Positions 17,835 to 27,633 of a DNA stretch of 64,000 bases are shown here, piece by piece. Source of the DNA: Acinetobacter sp. LoGeW2-3 (lineage in GTDB: Bacteria > Pseudomonadota > Gammaproteobacteria > Pseudomonadales > Moraxellaceae). The notes beneath the pieces were generated by a model, which was given only the letters and a program-made list of their open reading frames with translations, did no database searches and was not told the DNA's origin. Each line of letters begins with the position of its first letter. Position 1 is the stretch's first letter. A program made the translations under genes and the position numbers. The stretch is taken from assembly GCF_002688565.1 (NCBI RefSeq), contig NZ_CP024011.1:2232001-2296000 (forward strand), in the 5' to 3' direction.

Positions 17835-18872
17835 ATGGATCTAAATATCGCTCTAATACTTGGTCAAGACGGCATTACCAGCGGTGCGATTTATGCATTA
17901 TTGGCACTCTGTATTTTGTTAGTCTTTACCGTTACTCGAATTTTACTTATTCCTTTAGGAGAGTTTAGTGTCTATGGCGCACTGACACTTGCTTCTATTC
18001 AGGCAGGGCAGCCAAGTAACGTCATTTGGCTACTTGTTGCCTTATTTATTACAAATGCCTTACTTGATGTTTATGTGAGTGTAAAAACAGGTAGTGCGTT
18101 CAATATTAAAGCAACAGTCATATGGGCGATCTATATTGCAGTAGTTGCAATAGCGCTTTTAATGATGCCATTAGCGACATTACCTGCAGTTCTCCAAGTC
18201 CTGTTAGCACTTGCGGTTATTACTCCCTTAGGGCCGCAAATATATCAATTTTTTTTCCAACCTTTGGTTGCAGCTAAACCACTAGTACTACTCATTGTAT
18301 CTATTGCAGCACATGTGGCATTGGTGGGTATTGGCCTACTCCTATTCGGTCCAAATGGTGCACAGACAAAACCATTTAGTGATGCAAGTTTTGAGCTGGG
18401 TGTACTGAACATCAATAGCCAAACTTTATATATCTTATTTGCTTTCTTCCTCATGATTGCAGTGCTTTGGTACTTCTTTGGAAAGACCTTATACGGAAAA
18501 GCATTACGTGCGACAGCAGTTAACCGTGTTGGTGCCCAATTGATGGGGATTTCTCCAATCTTTGCAGGAAAAATCACTTTCGCCATGGCGGCATTTATGG
18601 GTGCTTTAGCAGGGATTTTAATGGCACCGATTACCACTTTGTATTATGACTCTGGTTTCTTAATCAGTCTAAAAGGCTTCGTAGGCGCCATTATAGGTGG
18701 CTTGGTCAGCTTCCCAATCGCTGCTGCTGGGTCAGTCGTCGTAGGCGTTATTGAATCTTTCTCCATGTTTTGGGCAAGTGACTATAAAGAGATCATTGTC
18801 TTCACATTAATTATTCCTTTTCTGCTTTGGAAATCCCTTACTTCCCGTCAAGTTGAGGAGGATCACGAATGA
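17835..18872 (+). CDS. ABC transporter permease (LivH type)
   Basis: This is a 345-residue hydrophobic protein with about eight membrane segments and the LivH-like C-terminal block FGKTLYGKALRATAVNRVGAQLMGI. Downstream GFVGAIIGGLVSFPIAAAGS is the conserved permease loop. The middle is longer than in E. coli LivH: residues about 70-150 carry extra hydrophobic segments. It overlaps the next gene by 4 bp. Confidence 0.9.
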   Translation: MDLNIALILGQDGITSGAIYALLALCILLVFTVTRILLIPLGEFSVYGALTLASIQAGQPSNVIWLLVALFITNALLDVYVSVKTGSAFNIKATVIWAIYIAVVAIALLMMPLATLPAVLQVLLALAVITPLGPQIYQFFFQPLVAAKPLVLLIVSIAAHVALVGIGLLLFGPNGAQTKPFSDASFELGVLNINSQTLYILFAFFLMIAVLWYFFGKTLYGKALRATAVNRVGAQLMGISPIFAGKITFAMAAFMGALAGILMAPITTLYYDSGFLISLKGFVGAIIGGLVSFPIAAAGSVVVGVIESFSMFWASDYKEIIVFTLIIPFLLWKSLTSRQVEEDHE

Positions 18873-20671
18873 AATTCAAAAGTTTATTTTTAATTTTCGT
18901 AGCCATTATGGCGATCAGCCCTTTGGTGCTACCTGCATACCAAGTGACGTTGCTGAACTATATTGGCTTAAATGCCTTAGTGGTCTTGGGGCTGGTTTTA
19001 TTGACAGGTGTAGGGGGAATGACCAGTTTCGGTCATGCAGCTTTAGTCGGGATCGGGGCTTATACCACCGCGTATATTACTGCTAGCCATGATTTACCCC
19101 ATTTCTTACAATGGACAAATGGAAGTGTTTGGGTAGCACTCATTGTGGGAATTATCATTACTGTTATCTCTGCTCTGATAGTAGGTGGATTAACTTTAAA
19201 GTTATCAGGACATTATTTACCACTCGGGACTATCGCTTGGGGTATTTCACTGTACTACTTCTTCTCGACCATTGAGACATTAGGCGGTCACTCTGGTATT
19301 TCAAATATTCCAAGTATTGAAATTTTGGGTTATGCCTTAAATACCAGTAATAAGATGTTTTACCTGATTTGGTTGATTTTATTCATTGCCATTTTACTCA
19401 CACGTAATTTACTTAATTCACGTGAAGGCCGTGCGATCAGAGCGCTAAAAGGTGGTCAGGTCATGGCAGAATCAATGGGTGTGAATACCTTTAGATCAAA
19501 AATGGTCGTATTTATTATTTCTTCTATTTTTGCATCGATTTCTGGTTGGCTATATGCGCATAACCAGTCTTTCATTAACCCAACTCCTTTTGGTCTGCAA
19601 ATGGGTATTGATTACCTGTTTATGGCTTTGCTTGGTGGTGTAGGCAGTATTTGGGGCGCTATTCTGGGCTCAGGTATTTTCACCATGATGCGTCAGTGGT
19701 TACAAGATTACTTACCTATTTTCCTTGGCGATGATGGTCATTATGAAACCATCGTTTTTGGTTTGTTGATTGTGCTCATGATGCAAAAAGCACCTTCAGG
19801 TTTGTGGCCATTAATTCTGAAATTTGTTCCTGATCGCTTTAAGGCAAAAGATCAGCAAATTGTGATCACAGAACCGACTCGTGAATTACCGTCATTAGAA
19901 TTGCCACTCAAAGGCACTCTGATTTTAGAAGCCAAAAATGTGACAAAACGCTTTGGCGGTTTAGTTGCAAACAATCAAATGAATCTAAAAATTCATGCAG
20001 GAGAGATTCTGGCACTGATTGGTCCTAATGGTGCAGGTAAAAGTACCATGTTTAACCAGATTTCAGGTGTTGATGTTCCTACAGAGGGCGAAGTACTGTT
20101 CAATGGGGAAAAAATAAACGGTATTCCATCGCGCGAGATTGCGAAGTTAGGTCTGAGTCGTACTTTCCAGCACGTCAAAATTCTGCCTGAAATGACAGTA
20201 CTCGAAAATGTAGTCATCGGTGCTCATTTGCGTGGTCAAAAAGGGGTAGTGACTTCTTTGCTTCGACTGGATCGTGAAGAAGAAAATAATTTACTTAATG
20301 AAGCTAAGGCACAGTTAGAGCGTGTAGGTTTAGGCGACTATTTATATACAGAAGCTGGAAATCTAGCGCTTGGACAACAACGTATTTTAGAAATTGCGCG
20401 TGCTTTATGTGCTCGTCCAACATTACTTCTTTTAGATGAACCTGCAGCAGGTTTACGTTTCAAAGAGAAACAAGCCTTAGCAGAACTCTTAAGCAAATTA
20501 CGTGCTGAAGGTATGGCGGTATTGCTTGTTGAACATGACATGGACTTCGTTATGAACCTCGTCGACCGTATTGTGGTCATGGAGTTCGGTCAAAAAATTG
20601 CTGAGGGCTTACCTGAAGAAATCCAGAAAGACCCAGCTGTATTGGAAGCTTATTTAGGGGGTGCCGCATGA
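18869..20671 (+). CDS. ABC transporter permease/ATPase fusion (LivM-LivG)
   Basis: A 600-residue fusion. Residues about 1-320 form a LivM-type permease ([49 protein letters not shown]). Residues about 350-600 form a LivG-type ATPase with Walker [12 protein letters not shown], signature [15 protein letters not shown], Walker [12 protein letters not shown] and the switch EHDMDFV. Separate proteins in E. coli are joined here; such fusions are known in other bacteria. It forms one importer with the flanking genes. Confidence 0.92.
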   Translation: MKFKSLFLIFVAIMAISPLVLPAYQVTLLNYIGLNALVVLGLVLLTGVGGMTSFGHAALVGIGAYTTAYITASHDLPHFLQWTNGSVWVALIVGIIITVISALIVGGLTLKLSGHYLPLGTIAWGISLYYFFSTIETLGGHSGISNIPSIEILGYALNTSNKMFYLIWLILFIAILLTRNLLNSREGRAIRALKGGQVMAESMGVNTFRSKMVVFIISSIFASISGWLYAHNQSFINPTPFGLQMGIDYLFMALLGGVGSIWGAILGSGIFTMMRQWLQDYLPIFLGDDGHYETIVFGLLIVLMMQKAPSGLWPLILKFVPDRFKAKDQQIVITEPTRELPSLELPLKGTLILEAKNVTKRFGGLVANNQMNLKIHAGEILALIGPNGAGKSTMFNQISGVDVPTEGEVLFNGEKINGIPSREIAKLGLSRTFQHVKILPEMTVLENVVIGAHLRGQKGVVTSLLRLDREEENNLLNEAKAQLERVGLGDYLYTEAGNLALGQQRILEIARALCARPTLLLLDEPAAGLRFKEKQALAELLSKLRAEGMAVLLVEHDMDFVMNLVDRIVVMEFGQKIAEGLPEEIQKDPAVLEAYLGGAA

Positions 20672-21441
20672 AACTTGTAAGTGCAAATGATCAAGGCACA
20701 TCATTGCTAGAAGTGAATAATTTGAGTGTTGCCTACGGTAAAGTCGAAGCACTCATGAACTTTAATATGCGAGTGAACCAGGGGCAAATCGTTTCTGTCG
20801 TTGGTCCCAATGGTGCAGGTAAAACAACGCTACTTTCTGCCATCATGGGTGTATTGGGTTCCAATGGCCAAGTTGAATTTGACGGCTCAGTAGAATCCAG
20901 CCCGCAGATTGAACGCATGGTGGTACGTGGATTAAATCTGGTACCAGAAAAACGCGAACTTTTTGGCACCATGAGCATTGAAGATAACTTACTCTTGGGC
21001 GCATTCCAGCGGTATCGACAAGGGGATAAAGCGTATAAAGATACCCTTGATGAGATTTACACGTTATTCCCACGTTTAAAAGAACGTCGTTTGCAAGAGG
21101 CGGGAACACTCTCCGGTGGTGAGCGTCAAATGCTCGCCGTAGGCCGTGCACTGATGGCCAAGCCTAAATTATTAATGCTTGATGAACCAAGTTTAGGTTT
21201 AGCCCCATTAATCACCCGTGAAATTTTTAAAATCATTGACCAGCTTCGTGGACAAGGTGTTTCTATTCTCTTGGTGGAACAAAACGCCCGAGCAGCATTA
21301 AAACTTGCTGACTATGCTTATGTACTTGAAATGGGTGAATTATCCATGGAAGGCAAAGGTAAGGATTTGGTTGAAGATCCGCGGATCATTGAAAGCTATT
21401 TAGGAATCAGCAGTAAACATCAGGCTGTCTTAGATATTTAG
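20668..21441 (+). CDS. ABC transporter ATPase (LivF type)
   Basis: This 257-residue ATPase has Walker A VGPNGAGKTTLL, signature LSGGERQML, Walker B LLMLDEPSLGL and the C-terminal IIESYLG typical of LivF. It starts inside the stop of the previous gene (ATGA overlap). It pairs with the LivG-like half of the fusion as the second nucleotide-binding domain. Confidence 0.92.
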   Translation: MKLVSANDQGTSLLEVNNLSVAYGKVEALMNFNMRVNQGQIVSVVGPNGAGKTTLLSAIMGVLGSNGQVEFDGSVESSPQIERMVVRGLNLVPEKRELFGTMSIEDNLLLGAFQRYRQGDKAYKDTLDEIYTLFPRLKERRLQEAGTLSGGERQMLAVGRALMAKPKLLMLDEPSLGLAPLITREIFKIIDQLRGQGVSILLVEQNARAALKLADYAYVLEMGELSMEGKGKDLVEDPRIIESYLGISSKHQAVLDI

Positions 21442-21453
21442 GGGTGAAGCGGT

Positions 21454-22458
21454 ATGGATAAATCAGCATGTATTGCAATATTAGGTGCAGGCGCAATTGG
21501 TTGTACCGTTGCTGCTCGCCTAATTTTAGCAGGCTATTCCCGAGTGACCTTAATCGCTCGGGGGAGCAACTATGAGGTGTTAAAAACTAAGGGCATTCAT
21601 CTGCAAGATTTAACAGGTGAATATCAAGTTCAGCCTTATTCAGTAGTTGAGAAATCTGCGGATTTAGAAGAGCAAGATATTATTTTTATTGCCACCAAAG
21701 CAGTATCGCTCAGTAGCTTAATTCCAGATATGGAAGTGTTATTGCACGAGGAAACATTACTGATACCGCTCATTAATGGGATTCCTTTTTGGTATTTTTA
21801 CAAGGGGCAGAAGAAACAGTCAGAGATACGTGCTGTTCAAAGTTTGGATCCACAGCGAGTGCTGATTGACCATTTTCCATTAAAGCATTTGATTGGTGCG
21901 GTGGTATTTATTACTGCTGAACTGATTGAGTATGGAAAAGTCTATTCCAATAATCCTTATTTACTCATTTTTGGTGAGCCGAATGAAAAACTGAGTAAGC
22001 GTTTAAAAGCATTACAGTCTGTTTTTCAGGATACAGGCATTGAAGCACGTATCAGTAAACAAATCCGGGATCAGATTTGGACTAAAGTTATTGCCAATTT
22101 AAGTTCTAATCCTTTGTCTGTGATTACAGGTGCAACGTTAAAAGATATCTATTCACATCCGTATCTGCACGAAATCACTTTGCAAATGACACATGAAATA
22201 CGGCAAGTGGCTGCTAGCTATGGGGCGAGAGTAAGTATTGATCCGCTGTCATTTTTACAGCTCGGCTCGGAGATGGGAGAAATTCACACCTCAATGTGGC
22301 ACGACTACCAACGTAAACAGCCCTTGGAATTATCTGGTATAGCCGAGGCAGTTTTAGAACTTGGGGCTGAATTTGAGTGTGCTATGCCAATGACCCGACA
22401 TATTTATCAACTGACACAATATTTAAGTGAAAAATCTCGTAAAGAGACTGCTGCATAA
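21454..22458 (+). CDS. ApbA/PanE-family ketopantoate reductase-like dehydrogenase
   Basis: A 334-residue protein with an N-terminal Rossmann motif ILGAGAIGCTVAARL and the ApbA C-terminal domain (KVIANLSSNPLSVITGATL). By family it is an NAD(P)-dependent 2-oxo/2-hydroxy-acid oxidoreductase. It lies 12 bp after livF and 13 bp before a class II aldolase, so it probably belongs to the same transcript. The context argues against a role in pantothenate synthesis. The actual substrate is unknown. Confidence 0.8.
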   Translation: MDKSACIAILGAGAIGCTVAARLILAGYSRVTLIARGSNYEVLKTKGIHLQDLTGEYQVQPYSVVEKSADLEEQDIIFIATKAVSLSSLIPDMEVLLHEETLLIPLINGIPFWYFYKGQKKQSEIRAVQSLDPQRVLIDHFPLKHLIGAVVFITAELIEYGKVYSNNPYLLIFGEPNEKLSKRLKALQSVFQDTGIEARISKQIRDQIWTKVIANLSSNPLSVITGATLKDIYSHPYLHEITLQMTHEIRQVAASYGARVSIDPLSFLQLGSEMGEIHTSMWHDYQRKQPLELSGIAEAVLELGAEFECAMPMTRHIYQLTQYLSEKSRKETAA

Positions 22459-22471
22459 TAGGAAAAATTGA

Positions 22472-23233
22472 ATGAACACAGCATTTCAAAACCCTTTAAA
22501 TGTGAGCGCAGAAGAGTGGGAGCTGCGCGTTAAATTAGCGAATTGTTATCATCTTGTTGATTATTTTGGCTGGACAGAAACTATTTTCAATCATATTTCA
22601 GCACGTCTGCCTGGTAATGAACATTATTACCTTGTGAATCCCTTCGGACTCAATTATGACGAAGTAACACCCGAAAATTTACTAAAAGTGGATTTAGACG
22701 GCAATAAAGTGATTGAATCTGAGTTTGATGCCAATCCTGCAGGTTTTGCGCTACACAGTGCTGTGCATGGTGCGCGAGAAGATATTCGTTGTCTTATTCA
22801 TACGCACACCACACCAATTAGTGCCATTGCTCAAAAAAAATCGGGCTTTACTCATGATAGTTTTTACGGTGCGCAACTGTACGGTCGAGTGGGTTATCAC
22901 AATTTTGAAGGTATTACGCTGTTCAAAGAAGAACGCGAACGCATGATCCAAAGTTTGGGTAACCATCACATTTTAGTGCTGCGCAATCATGGTATCGCAG
23001 TGGGTGAAAGCAGTATTGAGAAAGCCTTTTTCCTACTTTGGACAGTGCAGCGTGCTGCTGAAATTCAATGTCAATCAGATGCTATGGGAGGTGAGAACGT
23101 AGAACTTTCTCAAGAAGTCATCCAAAAATGCACTGATCTAACAGCAATGTTGATTCGTGAAAGTGGTTTTGCTACCAAATTCTTTAATGCCATGGTGCGC
23201 AAAATGCGCGCAGCGAAATCACCCGCGGTGTAG
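22472..23233 (+). CDS. Class II aldolase/adducin-family protein
   Basis: A 253-residue protein of the class II aldolase/adducin fold: CLIHTHTTPIS holds the zinc-binding HxH, and VLRNHGIAVG has the third histidine. FNHISARLPG is the phosphate/substrate loop of the family. Members are aldolases, epimerases or decarboxylases. Lack of sugar-pathway neighbours and the location in an aromatic-acid cluster leave its role open. Confidence 0.8.
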   Translation: MNTAFQNPLNVSAEEWELRVKLANCYHLVDYFGWTETIFNHISARLPGNEHYYLVNPFGLNYDEVTPENLLKVDLDGNKVIESEFDANPAGFALHSAVHGAREDIRCLIHTHTTPISAIAQKKSGFTHDSFYGAQLYGRVGYHNFEGITLFKEERERMIQSLGNHHILVLRNHGIAVGESSIEKAFFLLWTVQRAAEIQCQSDAMGGENVELSQEVIQKCTDLTAMLIRESGFATKFFNAMVRKMRAAKSPAV

Positions 23234-23241
23234 GAGAGACG

Positions 23242-24225
23242 ATGAATACTATTTTAAAAAATCCTATTACTGAAAAATGCGCATGGTTAGGGACAGAATT
23301 AAAACAGCGAGAAGATTGGATTCATCATTTGTCTGATGAAGCGCTTCAGCAATTAGATCAGGCCCTACAGCAGCTACATGAGAAAGGCTTAAATGCTCCA
23401 CATTTTAGCCAGCAGGATTTTAAGATTGAATCGGCACCAGTATTGGCTGAATTTGCAGCAATCATGGATGAAATTGAGAATGGCTATGGTTTCATTGTCA
23501 TTCGTGGTTTGTCTAAGGACAAGTACAATGAACAGGATCTCACAGATTTATATTATGGTTTAGGTCTCTATTTTGGTCGTCCAGTGACACAAAATGCGCG
23601 TGGTGACTATATTGGTTATGTCGAAAATGTAGGTGATAAAAACAATAAATCAACACGTGTTTATGAAACCAACTCTTATTTGCCATACCACACTGATTTG
23701 TCTGATGTAGTGGGTTTAATTTGTATCCGTAAAGCTAAAGAGGGCGGTTTAAGCAGCTTAGTGAGTGCAGCAACGGTTTATAATAAAATTTTGCAGCATT
23801 ATCCTGAATATTTAAGCTATTACTATCATCCCGCTTTTTGTGACCATTTGGGTGATGAAAAACCTACACTGACTCCTATCTTTAGTTATTACGATCAAAA
23901 ATTAAGTTGTCGATACATGCGGGCTTATATTGAACTTGGCCATGAACGTTCAGGGATGCCCTTGTCTCAGGTACAAAAAGAAGCACTCGATATTTTTGAC
24001 CAATTTATTCAGGATCCTGAATTACGTCTGGATATGATGCTTGAACCAGGTGATATGCAATTTTGTAACAACTACAGTGTGATGCATTCACGTACAGGTT
24101 TTGAAGATTATGATGAACTGGAAAAACGTCGTAAATTACTACGTCTTTGGTTGAAAATGCCGAATGCACGAATTTTATCCCCTGAATTCCCTGGTCGTAA
24201 TGGAATTGCAGCTAAAGCTGCTTAG
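23242..24225 (+). CDS. TfdA/TauD-family Fe(II)/2-oxoglutarate dioxygenase
   Basis: A 327-residue protein with the iron-binding HxD in LPYHTDLSDVVG and a distal His in NNYSVMHSRTGFEDY, followed by the Arg of RKLLRLWLKMP that holds 2-oxoglutarate. FIVIRGLSKDKY and YYGLGLYFGRP are typical TauD-like segments. Family members hydroxylate or cleave side chains of amines, acids and ethers. It is the last gene of the importer-linked set, 8 bp after the aldolase-like gene. Confidence 0.85.
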   Translation: MNTILKNPITEKCAWLGTELKQREDWIHHLSDEALQQLDQALQQLHEKGLNAPHFSQQDFKIESAPVLAEFAAIMDEIENGYGFIVIRGLSKDKYNEQDLTDLYYGLGLYFGRPVTQNARGDYIGYVENVGDKNNKSTRVYETNSYLPYHTDLSDVVGLICIRKAKEGGLSSLVSAATVYNKILQHYPEYLSYYYHPAFCDHLGDEKPTLTPIFSYYDQKLSCRYMRAYIELGHERSGMPLSQVQKEALDIFDQFIQDPELRLDMMLEPGDMQFCNNYSVMHSRTGFEDYDELEKRRKLLRLWLKMPNARILSPEFPGRNGIAAKAA

Positions 24226-24335
24226 TCCTCTATCAAACTGTCACTTCTTTAGTGGAAGTGGCAATCACTTCAAATGAAAAAAATGATAATATCCATTTGG
24301 AAATAACGTGAATTATTAAGGAAAATGGATCACCC

Positions 24336-24797
24336 ATGGCAAATAAGTTTTCAAAATTTTTTCCTGCACATAGTGAATTCAATCTTCACGAGTTTCCCTA
24401 TTATTGGATTTCTCAAGTCCATGGTTTATACATTGCTAAAATGGATGAAGCACTTAAAAAATATGGCTTAGATAATTCACGTCGACGTATTTTATTGGCT
24501 TGTGCTGCAGAGAAAAATGCAAGTATTTCTACACTTGCCGATTTGGCAATTATTAAAATGCCAACAGCCACTAAAATTGTCTATCGTCTTAAGGACGAGG
24601 GCTTGGTTGATACCCAATTATGTGAAGAAGACAACCGGGTTACTCGCGTAAGTTTGACCGAGCAAGGCTGGAAAATGGTGAAAAAAATTAATGAAATTAC
24701 TTCATTGCTTTTAGACGATAGCTTTAAAGGTTTAAAACCAAATGATTTGAAAAAATTAACAGAATTTTTAAAAGTCATTCGAACAAATCTAAGTTAA
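24336..24797 (+). CDS. iacR: MarR-family regulator, candidate IacR
   Basis: This 153-residue MarR protein has helices LHEFPYYWISQVHGLYIAKMDEA, a winged helix with ISTLADLAIIKMPTATKIVYRL, and a wing EEDNRVTRVSLTEQG. In A. baumannii the iac operon is repressed by the MarR-type IacR, and this is the only MarR protein in the window, at the end of the importer block. The name is a context-based assignment; it may also regulate the importer and the porin. Confidence 0.65.
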   Translation: MANKFSKFFPAHSEFNLHEFPYYWISQVHGLYIAKMDEALKKYGLDNSRRRILLACAAEKNASISTLADLAIIKMPTATKIVYRLKDEGLVDTQLCEEDNRVTRVSLTEQGWKMVKKINEITSLLLDDSFKGLKPNDLKKLTEFLKVIRTNLS

Positions 24798-24938
24798 ATA
24801 AGATGGTTTTTTTAAAATAGATAATTGAAATATCAATTAAATATTAAGCTAAAAATAGCGGAGAAATTAATCTAAATGGCTTAAAAATTGCTTGGTTAGC
24901 TCTATTGTATTGTGTCTTCAACAAGAGCTTCAAAAGTT

Positions 24939-25853
24939 ATGAGTCAATACGCTAGAGCAGAAATTGAAAAATGGCATCAGCATATCCAACAAGTCTGTGG
25001 TCATTTTGAAGCTGATTTTCAAGGTGCTGGACAACTGTTTATTGGGGATGTGGAATCATATCTATTAGGTAAGACTGAAGTTGCGTTTATACGAAGTAAT
25101 GCCAATAAAATTATACGCTATGCGGATCAACCGGATCGAGTTAGTCAGCGCTTCTGTTTCTTGATTTTACAGTATTCAGGCAAGATGCTACTGAAATATC
25201 AGGACCAAATGATTCAACTTAATGAAGGCGATATTGCATTACTTGATCCTGAGCAAGATATTACGATGTATCCACAAGGCTTGTTTAGTCACCTATCCAT
25301 TCATTTATCGCGGGATAAACTCTTTGAACGGGGGATCAATCAGGCATATTTTGGGAAGTTGAATACTCAAAATATGAGTGGTTTTATGTTGCGTAATTTG
25401 CTGAGCAATATGTCAGCCGAAAATATTCGCTTGTGGTATGCCAACCAGGATGGTGATGCATTTGAGGAGGCGATTATTCCTTTAATTAAACCGACCATTC
25501 TTTATTCAAATATAGAGCACCAGCACCAATTTAAAATAAAAATTGAGCGCTTTATTATGGAGCATCTTACGCATCCAAATTTGTCACCCAAAATGATTGC
25601 TGAACACATGGGTGTGTCACTTCGGCATTTATATCGTTTCTTTGAAGAAAAGCAGCAATCAATTCATGGCTACATTCAGCAAAAACGCTTGGAAAAAATT
25701 GCTTATGAATTAAAGGATCAAAAAAATAAACATGTCTCTATCACAGAGATCGCAGGTCGTTGGGGTTTTAGTGACAGCTCTCATTTCTCAAAGATTTTTA
25801 AAAAATATTATCTGGTCACACCCAAACAATATCGTGAAAAACCGTATAGTTAA
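24939..25853 (+). CDS. AraC-family regulator, FeaR-like
   Basis: From the ATG at 24939 the protein has 304 residues. It has an N-terminal AraC-binding-2 type sensor (about 1-190) and a C-terminal double helix-turn-helix (about 205-300, with MIAEHMGVSLRHLYRFFEEK and ITEIAGRWGFSDSSHFSKIFKKYY, then PKQYRE). An upstream GTG at 24912 would add nine residues. It precedes a GMC dehydrogenase and a FeaB-like aldehyde dehydrogenase. FeaR of E. coli controls feaB, so regulation of these two genes is likely. Confidence 0.8.
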   Translation: MSQYARAEIEKWHQHIQQVCGHFEADFQGAGQLFIGDVESYLLGKTEVAFIRSNANKIIRYADQPDRVSQRFCFLILQYSGKMLLKYQDQMIQLNEGDIALLDPEQDITMYPQGLFSHLSIHLSRDKLFERGINQAYFGKLNTQNMSGFMLRNLLSNMSAENIRLWYANQDGDAFEEAIIPLIKPTILYSNIEHQHQFKIKIERFIMEHLTHPNLSPKMIAEHMGVSLRHLYRFFEEKQQSIHGYIQQKRLEKIAYELKDQKNKHVSITEIAGRWGFSDSSHFSKIFKKYYLVTPKQYREKPYS

Positions 25854-25976
25854 AACGATAAAATTCAATCAAAAAAGATGTCATTTTTTAACCATAAATC
25901 TGGCACAGATGAACAAGTTTTAAAGCCAGTTCCATGGTGCAATCGAAAGATAAAATTTCTTTTGAGTGTATGAAAA

Positions 25977-27587
25977 ATGGAACAAATTTATGACTATGTT
26001 GTCATTGGGGCGGGTTCTGCTGGGTGTGTAGTTGCGACACGTTTATTGGAAGCAAAAGCCGGCTCTGTTTTATTACTTGAAGCGGGTGAAGTAGATAAAA
26101 GTATCTTGCACACCATTCCAGCGACAGTGGTAAAGGTCTTTCAACAAAAATCATGGCCATATATGACGGTTCCACAGCCACATTGTAATAACCGTCAAAT
26201 GATTCTTGCACAAGGCAAAGTATTAGGTGGAGGCAGCTCTGTAAACGGAATGATCTATTGTCGTGGTCAGCGCCAGGACTATGATTTATGGGCATCGGAA
26301 TGGGGTTGTGATGCTTGGGAATATAAGAAGGTCTTACCTTATTTTAAAAAATCTGAAGCGAATGAAGCTTTAGCAGATCAATACCATGGACAAGATGGTA
26401 TTTTGCCTGTCAGTGAAAGCCGTTATCGTCATCCTTTGACTTTAGCTTGTATCCGAGCAGGTCAAGAAATGGGAATGAAATATATTACTGACATTAATGG
26501 TCATGACCAGGAAGGTGTCGGTTTTTATCAGACCACGACAAAAAATGGTGAACGCGCAAGTACCTCAAAGACGTTCCTTAAATCTGTCATCAATAAACCA
26601 GAATTAACGCTGCTCACACAAGCACTTGTCCATAAAATTGAAACCCAGAATGGTACAGCGACTGCAGTGCACTTTAGCCAAGAAGGTAAAGCGGTACAAA
26701 CTGTAAAAGTCCGTAAAGAAGTGATTGTATCTGCTGGTGCGATTGGTAGCCCTAAAGTACTGCTGCTGTCAGGTATTGGCCCTAAACAACACCTCGATGA
26801 AGTGGGTATTGAATGTGTCAAGGAACTACCAGTAGGTGAAAACTTCCATGACCATTTGCATATGTCTGTGAATGCAACGATCACGACAGGAAATAGTATT
26901 TTAGGTGAGGATAAAGGTCTTAAAGCGATTAAACATGGTCTGCAATGGCAAATTGCTCGTAGTGGCCTGCTGACAAGTAATATTTTAGAAGGGGCTGGTT
27001 TTATTGATACATCAAATTTCGGCCGTCCAGATGTTCAATTCCATTTCTTACCAGTACTCGATAATTTTGATAATACCCCAGGTGAAAAAGTCGCGGCTGC
27101 GGAGCATGGTTTAACGATTAAAGTAGGGCATCTACAACCCAAAGCACGCGGTACTGTACGTTTAAGTAGCGCGAATCCAGCTGAACTGCCAGTGATTGAT
27201 CCTAACTATTTAGGTAATGAGGATGATATCGCTGCCAACATTCGTGCAGTTCAGGCGGGTCTTCGTTTATTACAACAACCCGCACTCAAAAGTATTGTTA
27301 AAGAAGTAGTTGAGCCAGCCAATATTGATCCAGACGATAGTCAGGCGATTGATAAATGGATGCGCCAAAATATTAAAACGGTTTATCACCCAGTGGGTAG
27401 CTGCAAAATGGGGAATGACCCTAAGAATGCGGTAGTTGACCAAGAGTTAAAAGTTCATGGCTTTAATAATTTACGTGTAGTGGATTGCTCTATTTGTCCA
27501 CAAGTACCAAGCGGCAATACAAATGCCGTTGCCATTATGATTGGTGAACGTGGTGCTGACTTTATTTTAAATCCTGTAAATCACTAA
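25977..27587 (+). CDS. GMC-family alcohol dehydrogenase (FAD)
   Basis: A 536-residue glucose-methanol-choline oxidoreductase. The dinucleotide motif VIGAGSAGCVVATRL is near the N-terminus, GKVLGGGSSVNGMIYCRGQ is signature 1, SAGAIGSPKVLLLSGIGP is signature 2, and the catalytic region is YHPVGSCKMG with VPSGNTNAVA near the C-terminus. Members oxidise primary alcohols to aldehydes. Next to an aldehyde dehydrogenase it should form a two-step alcohol-to-acid route, feeding the aromatic acid pathways of this window (for example an aryl-ethanol or aryl-propanol). The actual alcohol is inferred only. Confidence 0.88.
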   Translation: MEQIYDYVVIGAGSAGCVVATRLLEAKAGSVLLLEAGEVDKSILHTIPATVVKVFQQKSWPYMTVPQPHCNNRQMILAQGKVLGGGSSVNGMIYCRGQRQDYDLWASEWGCDAWEYKKVLPYFKKSEANEALADQYHGQDGILPVSESRYRHPLTLACIRAGQEMGMKYITDINGHDQEGVGFYQTTTKNGERASTSKTFLKSVINKPELTLLTQALVHKIETQNGTATAVHFSQEGKAVQTVKVRKEVIVSAGAIGSPKVLLLSGIGPKQHLDEVGIECVKELPVGENFHDHLHMSVNATITTGNSILGEDKGLKAIKHGLQWQIARSGLLTSNILEGAGFIDTSNFGRPDVQFHFLPVLDNFDNTPGEKVAAAEHGLTIKVGHLQPKARGTVRLSSANPAELPVIDPNYLGNEDDIAANIRAVQAGLRLLQQPALKSIVKEVVEPANIDPDDSQAIDKWMRQNIKTVYHPVGSCKMGNDPKNAVVDQELKVHGFNNLRVVDCSICPQVPSGNTNAVAIMIGERGADFILNPVNH

Positions 27588-27633
27588 TTTAACAGAAAAT
27601 TAAAGAGTTAATAAATTCAGGAACATTGAAACC

